This document shows, piece after piece, positions 51,024 to 59,416 of a stretch of 64,000 bases of DNA (the stretch's first letter is position 1; every line of letters begins with the position of its first letter). The notes under the pieces are model-generated. The model was given only the letters and a program-made list of their open reading frames with translations, was not told the DNA's origin and ran no database searches. The translations under genes and the position numbers were made by a program. The DNA lies in the NCBI RefSeq assembly GCF_020042345.1, contig NZ_CP083387.1, positions 1,736,001 through 1,800,000 of the forward strand. The letters run 5' to 3'. The stretch comes from Arachidicoccus terrestris. GTDB lineage: Bacteria; Bacteroidota; Bacteroidia; Chitinophagales; Chitinophagaceae.

Positions 51024-53279
51024 TCAGGCCTCCTTCAGGGCCTGGATCTTTTGTTTATTACCCACGAGCCATATAACATCTCCCCACTCCAGCATTGTAT
51101 CCGAGGAAGGATTGATAAAATGCTGATCTTCTCTTTCCACCCGTATCACCAGGCCATCTGTCTTTTCTCTGATGCCGCTATCATGAATGGTCATTCCCTT
51201 AAAACGTAAATGTTCATCCACTACAAGGCGCTGTAGCCCTACATCTTCGATTTTACTGGTGCTGGTCCGGTAGGCTTCATCCTCACTGGCCTCTAACACC
51301 GGCTGAAACTTGCTGAGCTGTTCGTCTGTCGCTATTACCCCGATCTCATCAGCGGGAAAGAGTATTTCCTCCCTTTTAGGTGGTAAAATTACGTTATCCC
51401 CTCTTTTGATAAAAGCGATATTCACGCCGTATTTTTCCCTCCATTTAAGTTCCAGCAGAGATTTTCCTAAAAAAGTGGCATTCGGACTCACGACATGCTG
51501 AGAGATATGGGTTTCCCAGTCAGAAATATCATATTTACCCAGATCCAATAGCGGGCGCTTTGCATTTGCCGCAGCTTCCCGTGCATTTAAATTCGTCAGG
51601 AACCTGGACTCCAGTTTACCGTAAAACTGTTGGATCTTTTTTCCCAACACATAATACAAAACCAATATAATCGGTAGTAAGATCAGTAGTGCCACTTCCC
51701 CCGAAAAATACCGATCCAGCAAAAGGCCAATCAGAGAGGCGCCGATCAGGTTACGCGTGATCTCGATCATTAACAGGGGGCCTCTGTTATAGATACTGTT
51801 CATCCAGAGCTCTTTGTAAGCTAAACCGGCCGGCCGTTTCATCATCAGGCCCCAGAAAAAAGGAGCGGCCAGCAACAAGGTAACAAAGACACCTACAACG
51901 CCCACATAGGTCATGTTTTTTATCTTAGAAAGCAAAAATGGCTCCAATAAATTAATCGACAGAAGTAAAATGGCAATTATAACAATGCCATTGGTAATCA
52001 ATATAGTTGTATAAGATTTGATCACTTTTTTCCAGGCACTCTCTGCCTGTATCTTTTGCGTACTAGACGCATAGAGGTTCACTGAATTAACCCATTTTTC
52101 GGGAATAATCTTAAGTAGCAGCTGATAGGCACTGTCCGAGGACTTAATCATATATGGGGTCGTGAAAGTCGTAAGTGCTGACACCCCCACTGCTACAGGA
52201 AAAAGGAAATCACTGGTAACGTTGAGCGTAACGCCGAGTCCGGCAATGATAAAGGCAAATTCCCCGATTTGTGCCATACTCATACCTACTTGTACAGATT
52301 GCTTTAACGGCTGTCCGGAAAGCAATGCTCCAAAGCCGGAACTGAAAAACTTACCAAAAATGGTCAGTAAGGTCACGATCAAAATGGGCATTCTGTATTC
52401 CCACATGGCCGCCGGATCAATCATCATCCCTACCGACACAAAGAATACCGCCCCAAAAACATCTTTGACCGGTTTAAATAAATGTTCTATTTTCTCAGCT
52501 GAGGTCGTTTCCGCCAAAATGGAACCCATGATAAAGGCGCCCAACTCTGCAGAGAAACCGGCTTTGGTAGCCAGAACCACCATACCCAGACAAAGTCCGA
52601 TGGACAGCATGAGCAGCATCTCCTCATCCAGCATATGGCGCATCTTTTTCAGGAAAGTCGGAATCAGAAAAATACCCAATACAAACCAAAGGATCAAAAA
52701 GAAAAGTAGCTTAACCAGTGTCATTAGCATGGCCCCTCCTTCAAACTCTCTGGAGACCGCAATCGCCGGTAACAACACCAGTAAGAGGATCACCACCAGA
52801 TCTTCCACAACCAACACCCCGAAGACCACACCGGCAAATCTTTTAGACTTTACGCCCAGCTCTTCAAACGCACGGATAATAATGGTGGTCGAAGAACTGG
52901 CTAGCAATGCCCCCAGGAAAATACTGTCCATCTGCCCCCACCCCATCCACTTACCCGCCAGATATCCCGCCACCAAGATAAAAGCAATTTCCACAAACGC
53001 CGTGACAGAGGCGGAGCCACCAACCCGCATCAGCTTTTTGAAGCTAAATTCCAGCCCCAGGCTAAAGAGCAGAAAAATGACACCCAGTTCAGCCAGTATC
53101 TTGATATTGCGCTCTTCCACTACTGTTGGCACCAGGGAAATATGCGGACCTACTAATAAGCCCGCAATAATATAACCCAGCACCAACGGCTGTTTTAGTT
53201 TCCGGAACAACAATGTCACCATTGCCCCGGAAAATAAAATGAGCGCCAGATCTTCAATTAGGGTGGGTAAGTGGCCCAT
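51024..53279 (-). CDS. Kef-type (CPA2) cation:proton antiporter with TrkA-C domains
   Basis: A 751-residue membrane transporter. Residues 1-385 form the Na+/H+ exchanger domain with about 12 helices, including the core SLGLEFSFKKLMRVGGSA and LGAFIMGSILAETTSAEK. Residues about 430-560 add a second set of hydrophobic helices (ITNGIVIIAILLLSINLLE and VALLILLPIILVLYYVLG) not found in a plain KefB/KefC protein. Two TrkA-C (RCK-C) modules follow, at about 590-660 and 680-750, with no NAD-binding RCK-N domain. It probably exchanges K+ or Na+ for protons, regulated by a ligand on the RCK-C modules. The YkgJ gene lies 60 bases upstream on the same strand. Confidence 0.85.
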   Translation of the reverse strand: MGHLPTLIEDLALILFSGAMVTLLFRKLKQPLVLGYIIAGLLVGPHISLVPTVVEERNIKILAELGVIFLLFSLGLEFSFKKLMRVGGSASVTAFVEIAFILVAGYLAGKWMGWGQMDSIFLGALLASSSTTIIIRAFEELGVKSKRFAGVVFGVLVVEDLVVILLLVLLPAIAVSREFEGGAMLMTLVKLLFFLILWFVLGIFLIPTFLKKMRHMLDEEMLLMLSIGLCLGMVVLATKAGFSAELGAFIMGSILAETTSAEKIEHLFKPVKDVFGAVFFVSVGMMIDPAAMWEYRMPILIVTLLTIFGKFFSSGFGALLSGQPLKQSVQVGMSMAQIGEFAFIIAGLGVTLNVTSDFLFPVAVGVSALTTFTTPYMIKSSDSAYQLLLKIIPEKWVNSVNLYASSTQKIQAESAWKKVIKSYTTILITNGIVIIAILLLSINLLEPFLLSKIKNMTYVGVVGVFVTLLLAAPFFWGLMMKRPAGLAYKELWMNSIYNRGPLLMIEITRNLIGASLIGLLLDRYFSGEVALLILLPIILVLYYVLGKKIQQFYGKLESRFLTNLNAREAAANAKRPLLDLGKYDISDWETHISQHVVSPNATFLGKSLLELKWREKYGVNIAFIKRGDNVILPPKREEILFPADEIGVIATDEQLSKFQPVLEASEDEAYRTSTSKIEDVGLQRLVVDEHLRFKGMTIHDSGIREKTDGLVIRVEREDQHFINPSSDTMLEWGDVIWLVGNKQKIQALKEA

Positions 53280-53339
53280 ATGGAGGGTTCAAGATTATTT
53301 AATGAAATGAAATACCAGATACTGCCGAAAATACGAAGA

Positions 53340-53816
53340 TTACTCAAAAAGTTTTTCTAAAACGTAAAAAACTGCAGGACAGAACTCTGCATTTTTGAGG
53401 GTGATATTCTTGCGCTTGAAAAGCACATCCTCATCCGTATAAGGAAACCGGGCGCAGTCCGAAGGCCGGACATCATATATCCCGCAGGTATTATCCTCTT
53501 GCAGAAAGGGACAGGGCGAAGATTTCACCACATAATCCCCTTCCTCGTCCATATACAGATAGGTGGTAATCAAGCTCGTTTCTTTCATACCCAGGTACTT
53601 GGCGATACGTTTGATATCTGGCATTTTGAACCGTGGGGAGTAATTTTTACAACACCTGGCACATGTAAGACAATCGACCCTTTTGAAAGCCTCCTCATGT
53701 AACGCAGGCAACCGTTTGAGTGTTGCCTTTTTGTCAATTTTGGACAGACGTTGGGCATAGATTTTTTTGCGGTCTAAAGACCGCTTTTCCCAATTATCAA
53801 AATTAAAGTCCGTCAT
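53340..53816 (-). CDS. YkgJ-family cysteine cluster protein
   Basis: A 158-residue protein with the eight-cysteine arrangement of the YkgJ family (a putative zinc- or iron-sulfur-binding fold): CLTCARCCKNYSP, then CPFLQEDNTCGIYDVRPSDC. The function of the family is unknown. The open frame reaches 53873 (a TTG), but the ATG at 53814-53816 (MTDFNFDNWEKRS) is preferred because two promoter boxes lie just upstream, inside the longer version. The gene is probably in a transcription unit with the Kef-type antiporter. No signal peptide is present, so it is cytoplasmic. Confidence 0.82.
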   Translation of the reverse strand: MTDFNFDNWEKRSLDRKKIYAQRLSKIDKKATLKRLPALHEEAFKRVDCLTCARCCKNYSPRFKMPDIKRIAKYLGMKETSLITTYLYMDEEGDYVVKSSPCPFLQEDNTCGIYDVRPSDCARFPYTDEDVLFKRKNITLKNAEFCPAVFYVLEKLFE

Positions 53817-53831
53817 AGTGATCATATCCGG

Positions 53832-53847
53832 CAAAAATACAAAAATA
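53832..53847 (-). promoter_or_regulatory. Tandem -7 boxes of the YkgJ gene
   Basis: On the minus strand two adjoining TATTTTTG boxes occur, at 53840-53847 and 53832-53839. A TTTG lies 23 bases upstream of the first. The second box ends 15 bases before the ATG at 53816. Confidence 0.5.
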
Positions 53848-54042
53848 GGCCGTCCGGTTAAAATCGGATTCAAACAGCAGTTTTTCTGCCTAACGATCCG
53901 CCAGGCAAATGAGCATGTTACCGGCTCTTTTTTCAGGAAAAGCCAGGCGCCTCAAAAATGACAGCCCGACGTCTTCTATCATCATTCAGATAGAGGACCC
54001 CGGGCCGCAAACTAAATGGAAAAAAGTTCTGTAATATATGGC

Positions 54043-54846
54043 TTAGAAAAATCCGACATTGATGCCAATAGCCACTGTTCTAAAATCCTTTGGCCCCTCG
54101 CCTGGCGCAAACACATCAGAGAAATAGTATTTGGCGTAAATATTAAAGGCGTTATAACCAATGCCAAAGCGCAGTCCATAACGCACCGGGTTCAGGTTAA
54201 AAGAGCCTTTCACTTTTACCTTACCGGCATCATCGCTGATTTGTTTGGTTTTAGCACCAATTAGTAGTCCCCCCTCTACCCCAGCGTTAATCTGAAAATG
54301 ACTGTCTTTTATGGGATACACGGCAATCATCAGCGGCATGGTCAGATACTTGGAACGCAACAGATTCTTGGAAAAATGCCTGTCCTCGTCAATAGTATAG
54401 GTCAAAACGTCCTGCCCCTTTTCCAGGGTGATATCCTTCTCAAAATGATATGTGTTCCATGTAATGCCTAAAGCAGTAGATACTTTTAGCGTATGCTTTT
54501 TATCGAGAAACACACCGCCGGTTATGGGAAAGAAACCAAACTCGGGTCCCTTCTCCAACCTCAGATCGCTGTTTACAGACCCAACTGTCAGGCTTCCGTT
54601 ATCCATAAAACGGTTCCAGCCAAATTCCACGCTGGGATCGATACCAAAATAAGCGTTCTTGCTCTGATGAATCAAGTCCACTTTCAGTTTGGTCGTTTTT
54701 GATTTCCCATCTTTACTCTCCGAATTAATTTTGAATAAGGTAGATTTGCCTTCGTCTTCTTTCTTATTACCCGTAGAGTCCGTATCCTGTGTAAAGCCGG
54801 TATGGCATAGCATTGCCATTAAAGCGATAAATAACACTTTTTTCAT
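54043..54846 (-). CDS. Outer membrane beta-barrel protein of the sigma/anti-sigma operon
   Basis: A 267-residue exported protein. The signal peptide ends near CHTGFTQ (residue 20). A charged Lys/Asp-rich segment at about 22-55 (GNKKEDEGKSTLFKINSESK, trimmed) is followed by alternating aromatic strands, such as AYFGIDPSVEFGWNRFMDNG, RYGLRFGIGYNAFNIYAKYY, ending in VAIGINVGFF, typical of an eight-stranded porin-like barrel of the PorT/OMP_b-brl group. The final Phe fits BAM recognition. It lies 23 bases downstream of the anti-sigma gene, so it is the third gene of a sigma/anti-sigma/OMP operon and may be its sensor or target. Confidence 0.75.
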   Translation of the reverse strand: MKKVLFIALMAMLCHTGFTQDTDSTGNKKEDEGKSTLFKINSESKDGKSKTTKLKVDLIHQSKNAYFGIDPSVEFGWNRFMDNGSLTVGSVNSDLRLEKGPEFGFFPITGGVFLDKKHTLKVSTALGITWNTYHFEKDITLEKGQDVLTYTIDEDRHFSKNLLRSKYLTMPLMIAVYPIKDSHFQINAGVEGGLLIGAKTKQISDDAGKVKVKGSFNLNPVRYGLRFGIGYNAFNIYAKYYFSDVFAPGEGPKDFRTVAIGINVGFF

Positions 54847-54869
54847 ATTTATTATATTTTATTTTCTAA

Positions 54870-55922
54870 TTATTTATAAGCAGTAATTGCTAAGACACCT
54901 ACATTGATAACCGTTTTGTCCTCATCTTGAGAGACGACCTCTTCTGTAATGGCCCGGGCAGTGTTCCCGATCTTTTTAAATATCCCTTTCAATAACCCTC
55001 TTCGCTCAGCGTGGTCAGTACGGCCCTGCTTACTTACACCGTCTGCACGGGCAAGCGCGTCACCTTCATTGTCACCACGGGGAGCTATATCTGCTATGAC
55101 CGCTGTTTTTGCCACTTCATTTTTGTCAGCTGTACCAGCCGTCATAGCTGTATTTCTTGTATCCTCCTGCCGGTCAACGGCAGATGCCGCCGCAACCTTT
55201 CTCTGGGGTTTTATCTGAGCCGTCAACGCCTGATCCGCGGATGCCTTTTTAACGGCAATGTCCTGCGTTACCGCCAGATGTGCCTCGCTGCCCGCCGGTC
55301 TTTTATCCGCCTGAACAGGCTGAGCTTTAGCAGCAACCAATGCGGTGTTTTGATCACTGCCGGAAGGCTTGGTGATGGCTGTCGGCCGGCCGGCACTTCG
55401 CCTGCCGGAAGACTCTTTTGTGTTATGACGGGCAGTTCCCGCTGTCACCACAGGCGCTGCTGTTTTTTCCGCTTCCGGCCCAGGCGTGCCATCCATCATG
55501 CCCGTCTTTGCCGCATTTGTCTTCTTTTTTGCATCTTTTGATGGCTGAGGCTCAGGTGTTACCGGTGTTGTTAAAGGGGATTGAACCGCCGGCCGCCCTG
55601 CGGGCACCACGACCACAGAATCCTGGCGGGTCAGTTCCCTCATGCCGATCGCAAGTACCACCAGCACACCGGCAATCGCTGCTACATTAGAAAGACGCCG
55701 CCTAAAACGGCGCAGAGGTTTTACCGGGGCTGCCGGGGCGACCTGTTTTGTAGGATCTTCTTCCAAAAGACCAAATATCTTATCCATCAGATCTGCGGGC
55801 GGTGTAATTTCGGCATCTTCCAGATGGCGCCTCACCTGGCGATCAAATGGATGTGGCTCATTTTCATCTTGCCGTCCATGGTCGCGGTCGGTCTGTCCGG
55901 CGTTATTTTTCAAGTCTTGCAT
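54870..55922 (-). CDS. Membrane anti-sigma-like protein with long low-complexity periplasmic region
   Basis: A 350-residue predicted inner-membrane protein. The cytoplasmic N-terminus (residues 1-90) includes HLEDAEITPPADLMDKIFGL, reminiscent of a short anti-sigma domain. A single membrane helix lies at about 100-116 (NVAAIAGVLVVLAIGM). The remaining 230 residues are Ala/Lys/Thr/Pro-rich low-complexity sequence without obvious fold, ending in KTVINVGVLAITAYK. The open frame extends upstream to 56096 but runs inside the sigma gene; the ATG at 55920-55922 overlaps the sigma stop by 20 bases, which supports translational coupling. The protein probably holds the sigma factor at the membrane; the periplasmic tail is disordered. 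Confidence 0.72.
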   Translation of the reverse strand: MQDLKNNAGQTDRDHGRQDENEPHPFDRQVRRHLEDAEITPPADLMDKIFGLLEEDPTKQVAPAAPVKPLRRFRRRLSNVAAIAGVLVVLAIGMRELTRQDSVVVVPAGRPAVQSPLTTPVTPEPQPSKDAKKKTNAAKTGMMDGTPGPEAEKTAAPVVTAGTARHNTKESSGRRSAGRPTAITKPSGSDQNTALVAAKAQPVQADKRPAGSEAHLAVTQDIAVKKASADQALTAQIKPQRKVAAASAVDRQEDTRNTAMTAGTADKNEVAKTAVIADIAPRGDNEGDALARADGVSKQGRTDHAERRGLLKGIFKKIGNTARAITEEVVSQDEDKTVINVGVLAITAYK

Positions 55923-56475
55923 ATACCACCTCCTCTCTTTTTTTAATTGCATTTTGTAATAGTTGCCTGGCCCTGGAGAGCTGCGACTTGCTGCCCCCTT
56001 CCGTAATACCGAGTTGTAAAGCGATCTCTTTATGGGAGTAACCCTCAATTGCATACAGATTAAAAACCATTCTGTATCCATCCGGTAATCCGGCAATCAG
56101 TGCTAACAGATCATCCATTGCTAAGCTGTCCAGTGCTGATTCATACGATCCTGCCGTATCCAGCGCTCCCGTAAGTGCTTTTGTTTCCTGAATCTTTGCC
56201 GCCTGACGGTAATGCTCAATAGCGGTATTCACCATCACTGTTCTGATCCATCCCTCAAAAGAACCTTCATTGCGAAACCTTGCAATAGACTTAAAGACCT
56301 TTACAAAACCATTCTGCATGAGTTCTTCAGCCACCATTTTCGTCTTTCCGTACCTCAGACAAATCGCAAACATCTTAGCTGCATACCTCTGATAGATAGC
56401 TTTCTGAGCCGTGTGTTCGTTTTGAACGCACCTCTCTATCAGTAATTCCAGTGTATGATTGTCAGCTATCTTCAT
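55903..56475 (-). CDS. ECF sigma-70 factor
   Basis: A 190-residue extracytoplasmic-function sigma factor. Region 2 contains AIYQRYAAKMFAICLRYGKT and EELMQNGFVKVFKSIARFRN. Region 4 includes LPDGYRMVFNLYAIEGYSHK with the helix-turn-helix EIALQLGITEGGSKSQLSRA. It is close to the type usually found in front of a membrane anti-sigma gene in Bacteroidota, here overlapping by 20 bases. Its targets are unknown; autoregulation of the operon with the OMP gene is the simplest guess. It is divergent from the DoxX-like gene. Confidence 0.88.
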   Translation of the reverse strand: MKIADNHTLELLIERCVQNEHTAQKAIYQRYAAKMFAICLRYGKTKMVAEELMQNGFVKVFKSIARFRNEGSFEGWIRTVMVNTAIEHYRQAAKIQETKALTGALDTAGSYESALDSLAMDDLLALIAGLPDGYRMVFNLYAIEGYSHKEIALQLGITEGGSKSQLSRARQLLQNAIKKREEVVYARLEK

Positions 56476-56563
56476 GTGTCTCTACAAATTAAGACGAAAA
56501 TCAGGCAAAAAAGGTTGCATTCACCGTAAAAGTTTTTTTAGACAGCTTCCCGGCGGAGTTTCG

Positions 56564-56571
56564 TATTTTTG
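56564..56571 (+). promoter_or_regulatory. -7 promoter box of the DoxX-like gene
   Basis: TATTTTTG matches TAnnTTTG. It lies 26 bases before the ATG at 56598, and a T-rich stretch at 56533-56539 is near the position of a -33 element. Confidence 0.5.
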
Positions 56572-56597
56572 ATAGCAGATCACAAAACCCCATTTCC

Positions 56598-56999
56598 ATG
56601 CAACTTTCCAATCAGAAGCTGGCTTATCAGGCCACCCGGCTGGCCATCGGCATCAGTATCTTTTTCCATGGCGCGGTACGGATTCCCAAATTAAACACCT
56701 TCGCACACAGCCACCTGGATATGTTCAGTCATACCTTTATTGCCGGCACACCTACACTCCTGATGTGTTATCTGATCCCTTTTCTGGAGGCTGGAACAGG
56801 GCTTTTAATTTTAATAGGCGGCAGACTGACCCGCTATGGCCTGACACTCGGTATCGCTACGATGGGCATCCTCATGTTTGGCGCGTCACTGGCGGAAAAA
56901 TTTGACCTGCTGATCTCTATGCTCTTACATGTGATCGTCTTTTTCCTGTTACTTACCCATAAAGAGACCTATCAGCCTGCCATGGCTGATTCAAAATAA
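56598..56999 (+). CDS. DoxX-like small membrane protein
   Basis: A 133-residue inner-membrane protein with four hydrophobic segments, at about residues 13-30, 50-75, 83-100 and 104-121. ATRLAIGISIFFHGAVRIPK and PFLEAGTGLLILIGGRLTR match the DoxX family, whose small four-helix members are linked to thiosulfate or quinone-related redox and oxidative-stress functions in other bacteria. No partner gene such as sodA or a thiosulfate enzyme is adjacent. It is divergent from the ECF sigma gene and is followed, after 102 bases, by gatB, which has its own -7 box. Confidence 0.75.
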   Translation: MQLSNQKLAYQATRLAIGISIFFHGAVRIPKLNTFAHSHLDMFSHTFIAGTPTLLMCYLIPFLEAGTGLLILIGGRLTRYGLTLGIATMGILMFGASLAEKFDLLISMLLHVIVFFLLLTHKETYQPAMADSK

Positions 57000-57085
57000 A
57001 GCAGATACCGGCCCCTTATGGTGTCAGTGATGGTCCAAAATTTATTTTATTCAGCCACTCCTGTCATTTTTAGTAGGCTGGGCTT

Positions 57086-57093
57086 TACCTTTG
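57086..57093 (+). promoter_or_regulatory. -7 promoter box just before gatB
   Basis: TACCTTTG is a full match to TAnnTTTG and ends 8 bases before the ATG at 57102. It lies inside the open frame that extends upstream, which argues for the later start. Confidence 0.6.
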
Positions 57094-57101
57094 TAAGCAA
57101 T

Positions 57102-58571
57102 ATGGCAACAATTTATCAAGGAAAATACGAGGCTGTTATTGGCCTGGAAATTCATGTTCAGCTGGATACGGCCAGCAAATTATTTTGTGGAGACAGCACC
57201 CGTTTCGGAGCAGCGCCCAATACCCATATCAGTCCTGTTACACTGGCATTACCCGGTACGTTGCCTAAAATCAACAAAAAAGCGATTGAATACGCCGTCC
57301 GCCTGGGACTAGCCTGTCAGTGCGAGATCATGCCTTATAACTTCTTTGCCCGCAAAAATTATTTTTATCCGGACCTGCCCAAGGGCTGGCAGACCACCCA
57401 GCATACCCACCCCATTTGTATGGGCGGATCGGTGCCGATCAAAACAGAAGAAGGCGCCAGACTGGTCAAAATGCACCATATTCACCTGGAAGAAGATGCA
57501 GGCAAGAGCATACATGATATTTACGCTGACCAGAGTTGTGTAGACCTGAACCGGGCAGGAACACCCCTGGTTGAGATCGTCTCAGAACCCGATATGTTCT
57601 CGGCGGACGAGGCCTGGAATTATGTGCAGGAGCTCAGGCGGCTGGTCCGCTGGATCGGTGTTTCTGACGCAAATATGGAGGAAGGCAGCCTCAGATGTGA
57701 TGCCAACGTCTCCATCCGGCCGGCCGGAGACCCGAAACTGGGCACCAGGGTAGAGGTCAAAAACTTAAATTCCACCCGCAATATAAAAAGAGCGATTGAC
57801 TATGAAATCGACCGGATGATACGACTTGTGGAAAGTGGTGAAGCCGTAAAACAGCAAACCAGAAGTTTTGATGCGGCAAATGGAACCACTTTTGCTATCC
57901 GGGATAAGGAAGAGGCCAATGATTACCGTTATTTTCCGGAGCCGGACCTCCCGCCTATTCAATTATCAGAAGATTTCATTGAAAACATCAAAGCGGCCAT
58001 GCCCGCATTACCGCAGGAGCTGACGGCTCTATATCAAAGCGATTACGGATTAAGTGAGTACGATGCCGAACAGTTGGTCAGCGAAAAAGAAATTTCCGTT
58101 TATTTTGAGCAGGTGATTCAGCATACCGATAATTATAAGGCGGTGGCTAACTGGATTGGGGGGCCGATCCGTTCTATTATGAACGAACAGCACATCCCGA
58201 TCGACCAAACCGGGATCCCTCCCGGTAGCCTGGCTGCACTTATTTTACTGGTGACTGAGGGAAAACTTAATTTTTCTGTCGCTTCCACCAAGTTACTGGC
58301 TGCCGTCAGAGAAAACCCGGGTGCCAGCCCCCTGGATCTGGCCAGGCAGCTTAATTTGCTTCAAACCGATGATACAGACCTGCTGGAAGACTGGATCAAA
58401 CAAGCCCTGGAGAGCATGCCCGATAAAGTTGAAGCTTATCGGAAAGGTAAAAAAGGACTGATCGGCCTGTTTGTAGGCGAAGTAAAGAAAAGAAGCAAAG
58501 GCAAGGCAGATCCACAGAAAGTAATGGATATGCTGAAGGAAAAACTGGATGAATCCACAAACAATTGTTAG
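57102..58571 (+). CDS. gatB: Aspartyl/glutamyl-tRNA amidotransferase subunit B
   Basis: A 489-residue subunit of the GatCAB complex, which converts Glu-tRNA(Gln) and Asp-tRNA(Asn) to the amides. The start MATIYQGKYEAVIGLEIHVQ is canonical; the open frame begins at 57018, but the extra 28 residues are not conserved and include the promoter box. Further signatures are TALPGTLPKINKKA-like ALPGTLPKINKKAI, FARKNYFYPDLPKGWQ, HLEEDAGKSIHD, and RCDANVSIRP. The C-terminal YqeY/GatB tail domain with FVGEVKKRSKGKADP is intact. gatA and gatC are not in the window. A hairpin follows the stop. Confidence 0.96.
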   Translation: MATIYQGKYEAVIGLEIHVQLDTASKLFCGDSTRFGAAPNTHISPVTLALPGTLPKINKKAIEYAVRLGLACQCEIMPYNFFARKNYFYPDLPKGWQTTQHTHPICMGGSVPIKTEEGARLVKMHHIHLEEDAGKSIHDIYADQSCVDLNRAGTPLVEIVSEPDMFSADEAWNYVQELRRLVRWIGVSDANMEEGSLRCDANVSIRPAGDPKLGTRVEVKNLNSTRNIKRAIDYEIDRMIRLVESGEAVKQQTRSFDAANGTTFAIRDKEEANDYRYFPEPDLPPIQLSEDFIENIKAAMPALPQELTALYQSDYGLSEYDAEQLVSEKEISVYFEQVIQHTDNYKAVANWIGGPIRSIMNEQHIPIDQTGIPPGSLAALILLVTEGKLNFSVASTKLLAAVRENPGASPLDLARQLNLLQTDDTDLLEDWIKQALESMPDKVEAYRKGKKGLIGLFVGEVKKRSKGKADPQKVMDMLKEKLDESTNNC

Positions 58572-58585
58572 CCTACTGTTTCTAT

Positions 58586-58612
58586 GTAATGCAGACCGGA
58601 CCTGCATTTTAC
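58586..58612 (+). terminator. Terminator-like hairpin after gatB
   Basis: AATGCAG (58588-58594) and CTGCATT (58602-58608) form a 7-bp stem with a 7-base loop, followed by TTAC and an A-rich run rather than a clean T-tract. It lies 16 bases after the gatB stop codon. Confidence 0.5.
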
Positions 58613-58626
58613 ATTAAAAAAAATAG

Positions 58627-58634
58627 TACATTTG
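58627..58634 (+). promoter_or_regulatory. -7 promoter box of adk
   Basis: TACATTTG is a full match to TAnnTTTG and lies 27 bases before the adk ATG at 58662. A TTTT at about 58607 is a weak candidate for the -33 element. Confidence 0.6.
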
Positions 58635-58661
58635 CTGTTCAAATTATATTTAATATAAGTT

Positions 58662-59249
58662 ATGTTTAATTTAATCTTGTTTGGCGCGCCGGGTAGCGGA
58701 AAGGGTACACAAAGTCAGAAAATTGCTGAGAAGTACAATCTAAAACACTTGAGTACAGGAGACTTACTACGTCATGAGATCTCCACCGAAACCGCGCTGG
58801 GCAAGGAAGCAAAAGAATTTATTGACAAGGGACTGTTAGTGCCGGATGCCGTCGTTATTGGCATGATCAGTAAGGCGATCGAATCTAATAAGACGGTCCG
58901 TGGCTTTCTTTTTGACGGTTTCCCGCGTACAGAGGCTCAGGCAGAAGCCTTGGACAAGCTGTTAAAACTTTACGACAGCACGATCAACCTGGTCGTCGCC
59001 TTAGAAGTAAGCGAGGATGAACTGGTACAACGTCTGTTACTCAGGGGGAAAACCAGCGGACGTTCTGACGACGCCAACGAAGAAATTATTCGGGAACGCA
59101 TTAAGGAGTACCGTAAAAAGACGGCTGTCGTGGCGCAGTATTATGAAACGAACGGTATTGTTAAAAGCGTTGCCGGCGAAGGATCGGTAGACAATATTTT
59201 TGACAATATATCTCAGACCATCAACGAAGAATTGGAAGTAGCCAGCTAA
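58662..59249 (+). CDS. adk: Adenylate kinase
   Basis: A 195-residue phosphotransferase that balances ATP, ADP and AMP. The P-loop GAPGSGKGTQ lies at residues 8-17, the AMP-binding LSTGDLLRHEI follows, and DGFPRT is at 85-90. The LID region, LLLRGKTSGRSDDANEEII, is short and has no zinc cysteines, so this is a short-LID adenylate kinase as usual for Bacteroidota. A -7 box precedes it and a strong terminator follows. It is monocistronic by these signals. Confidence 0.96.
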   Translation: MFNLILFGAPGSGKGTQSQKIAEKYNLKHLSTGDLLRHEISTETALGKEAKEFIDKGLLVPDAVVIGMISKAIESNKTVRGFLFDGFPRTEAQAEALDKLLKLYDSTINLVVALEVSEDELVQRLLLRGKTSGRSDDANEEIIRERIKEYRKKTAVVAQYYETNGIVKSVAGEGSVDNIFDNISQTINEELEVAS

Positions 59250-59284
59250 TGTAATGATGCATCTACATTGGCTCAGTATACCGG

Positions 59285-59321
59285 GGTCTGTAAAGGTTTA
59301 TCGCTTTTACAGACCTTTTTT
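59285..59321 (+). terminator. Terminator of adk
   Basis: A perfect 10-bp stem, GGTCTGTAAA (59285-59294) and TTTACAGACC (59306-59315), with an 11-base loop, followed by six T residues. It lies 36 bases after the stop codon. Confidence 0.88.
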
Positions 59322-59416
59322 AATAAATTGATCCGGCCGTATATGTCACCGGATGGGACTTTGACCGGAATACCTGTAATAAGGTAACCGAAAAATGACC
59401 GGAAACCGAATGCACC

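Noticed and set aside
52162-53175. A 337-codon open frame on the plus strand
   Set aside because: It is antisense to the Kef-type antiporter gene and is rich in Ser, Thr, Pro and Lys from reading hydrophobic codons backward; no protein family is visible.
54949-55959. Several long plus-strand frames opposite the anti-sigma gene
   Set aside because: They mirror the Ala/Lys-rich low-complexity coding sequence on the other strand and have no start signals or recognisable domains.
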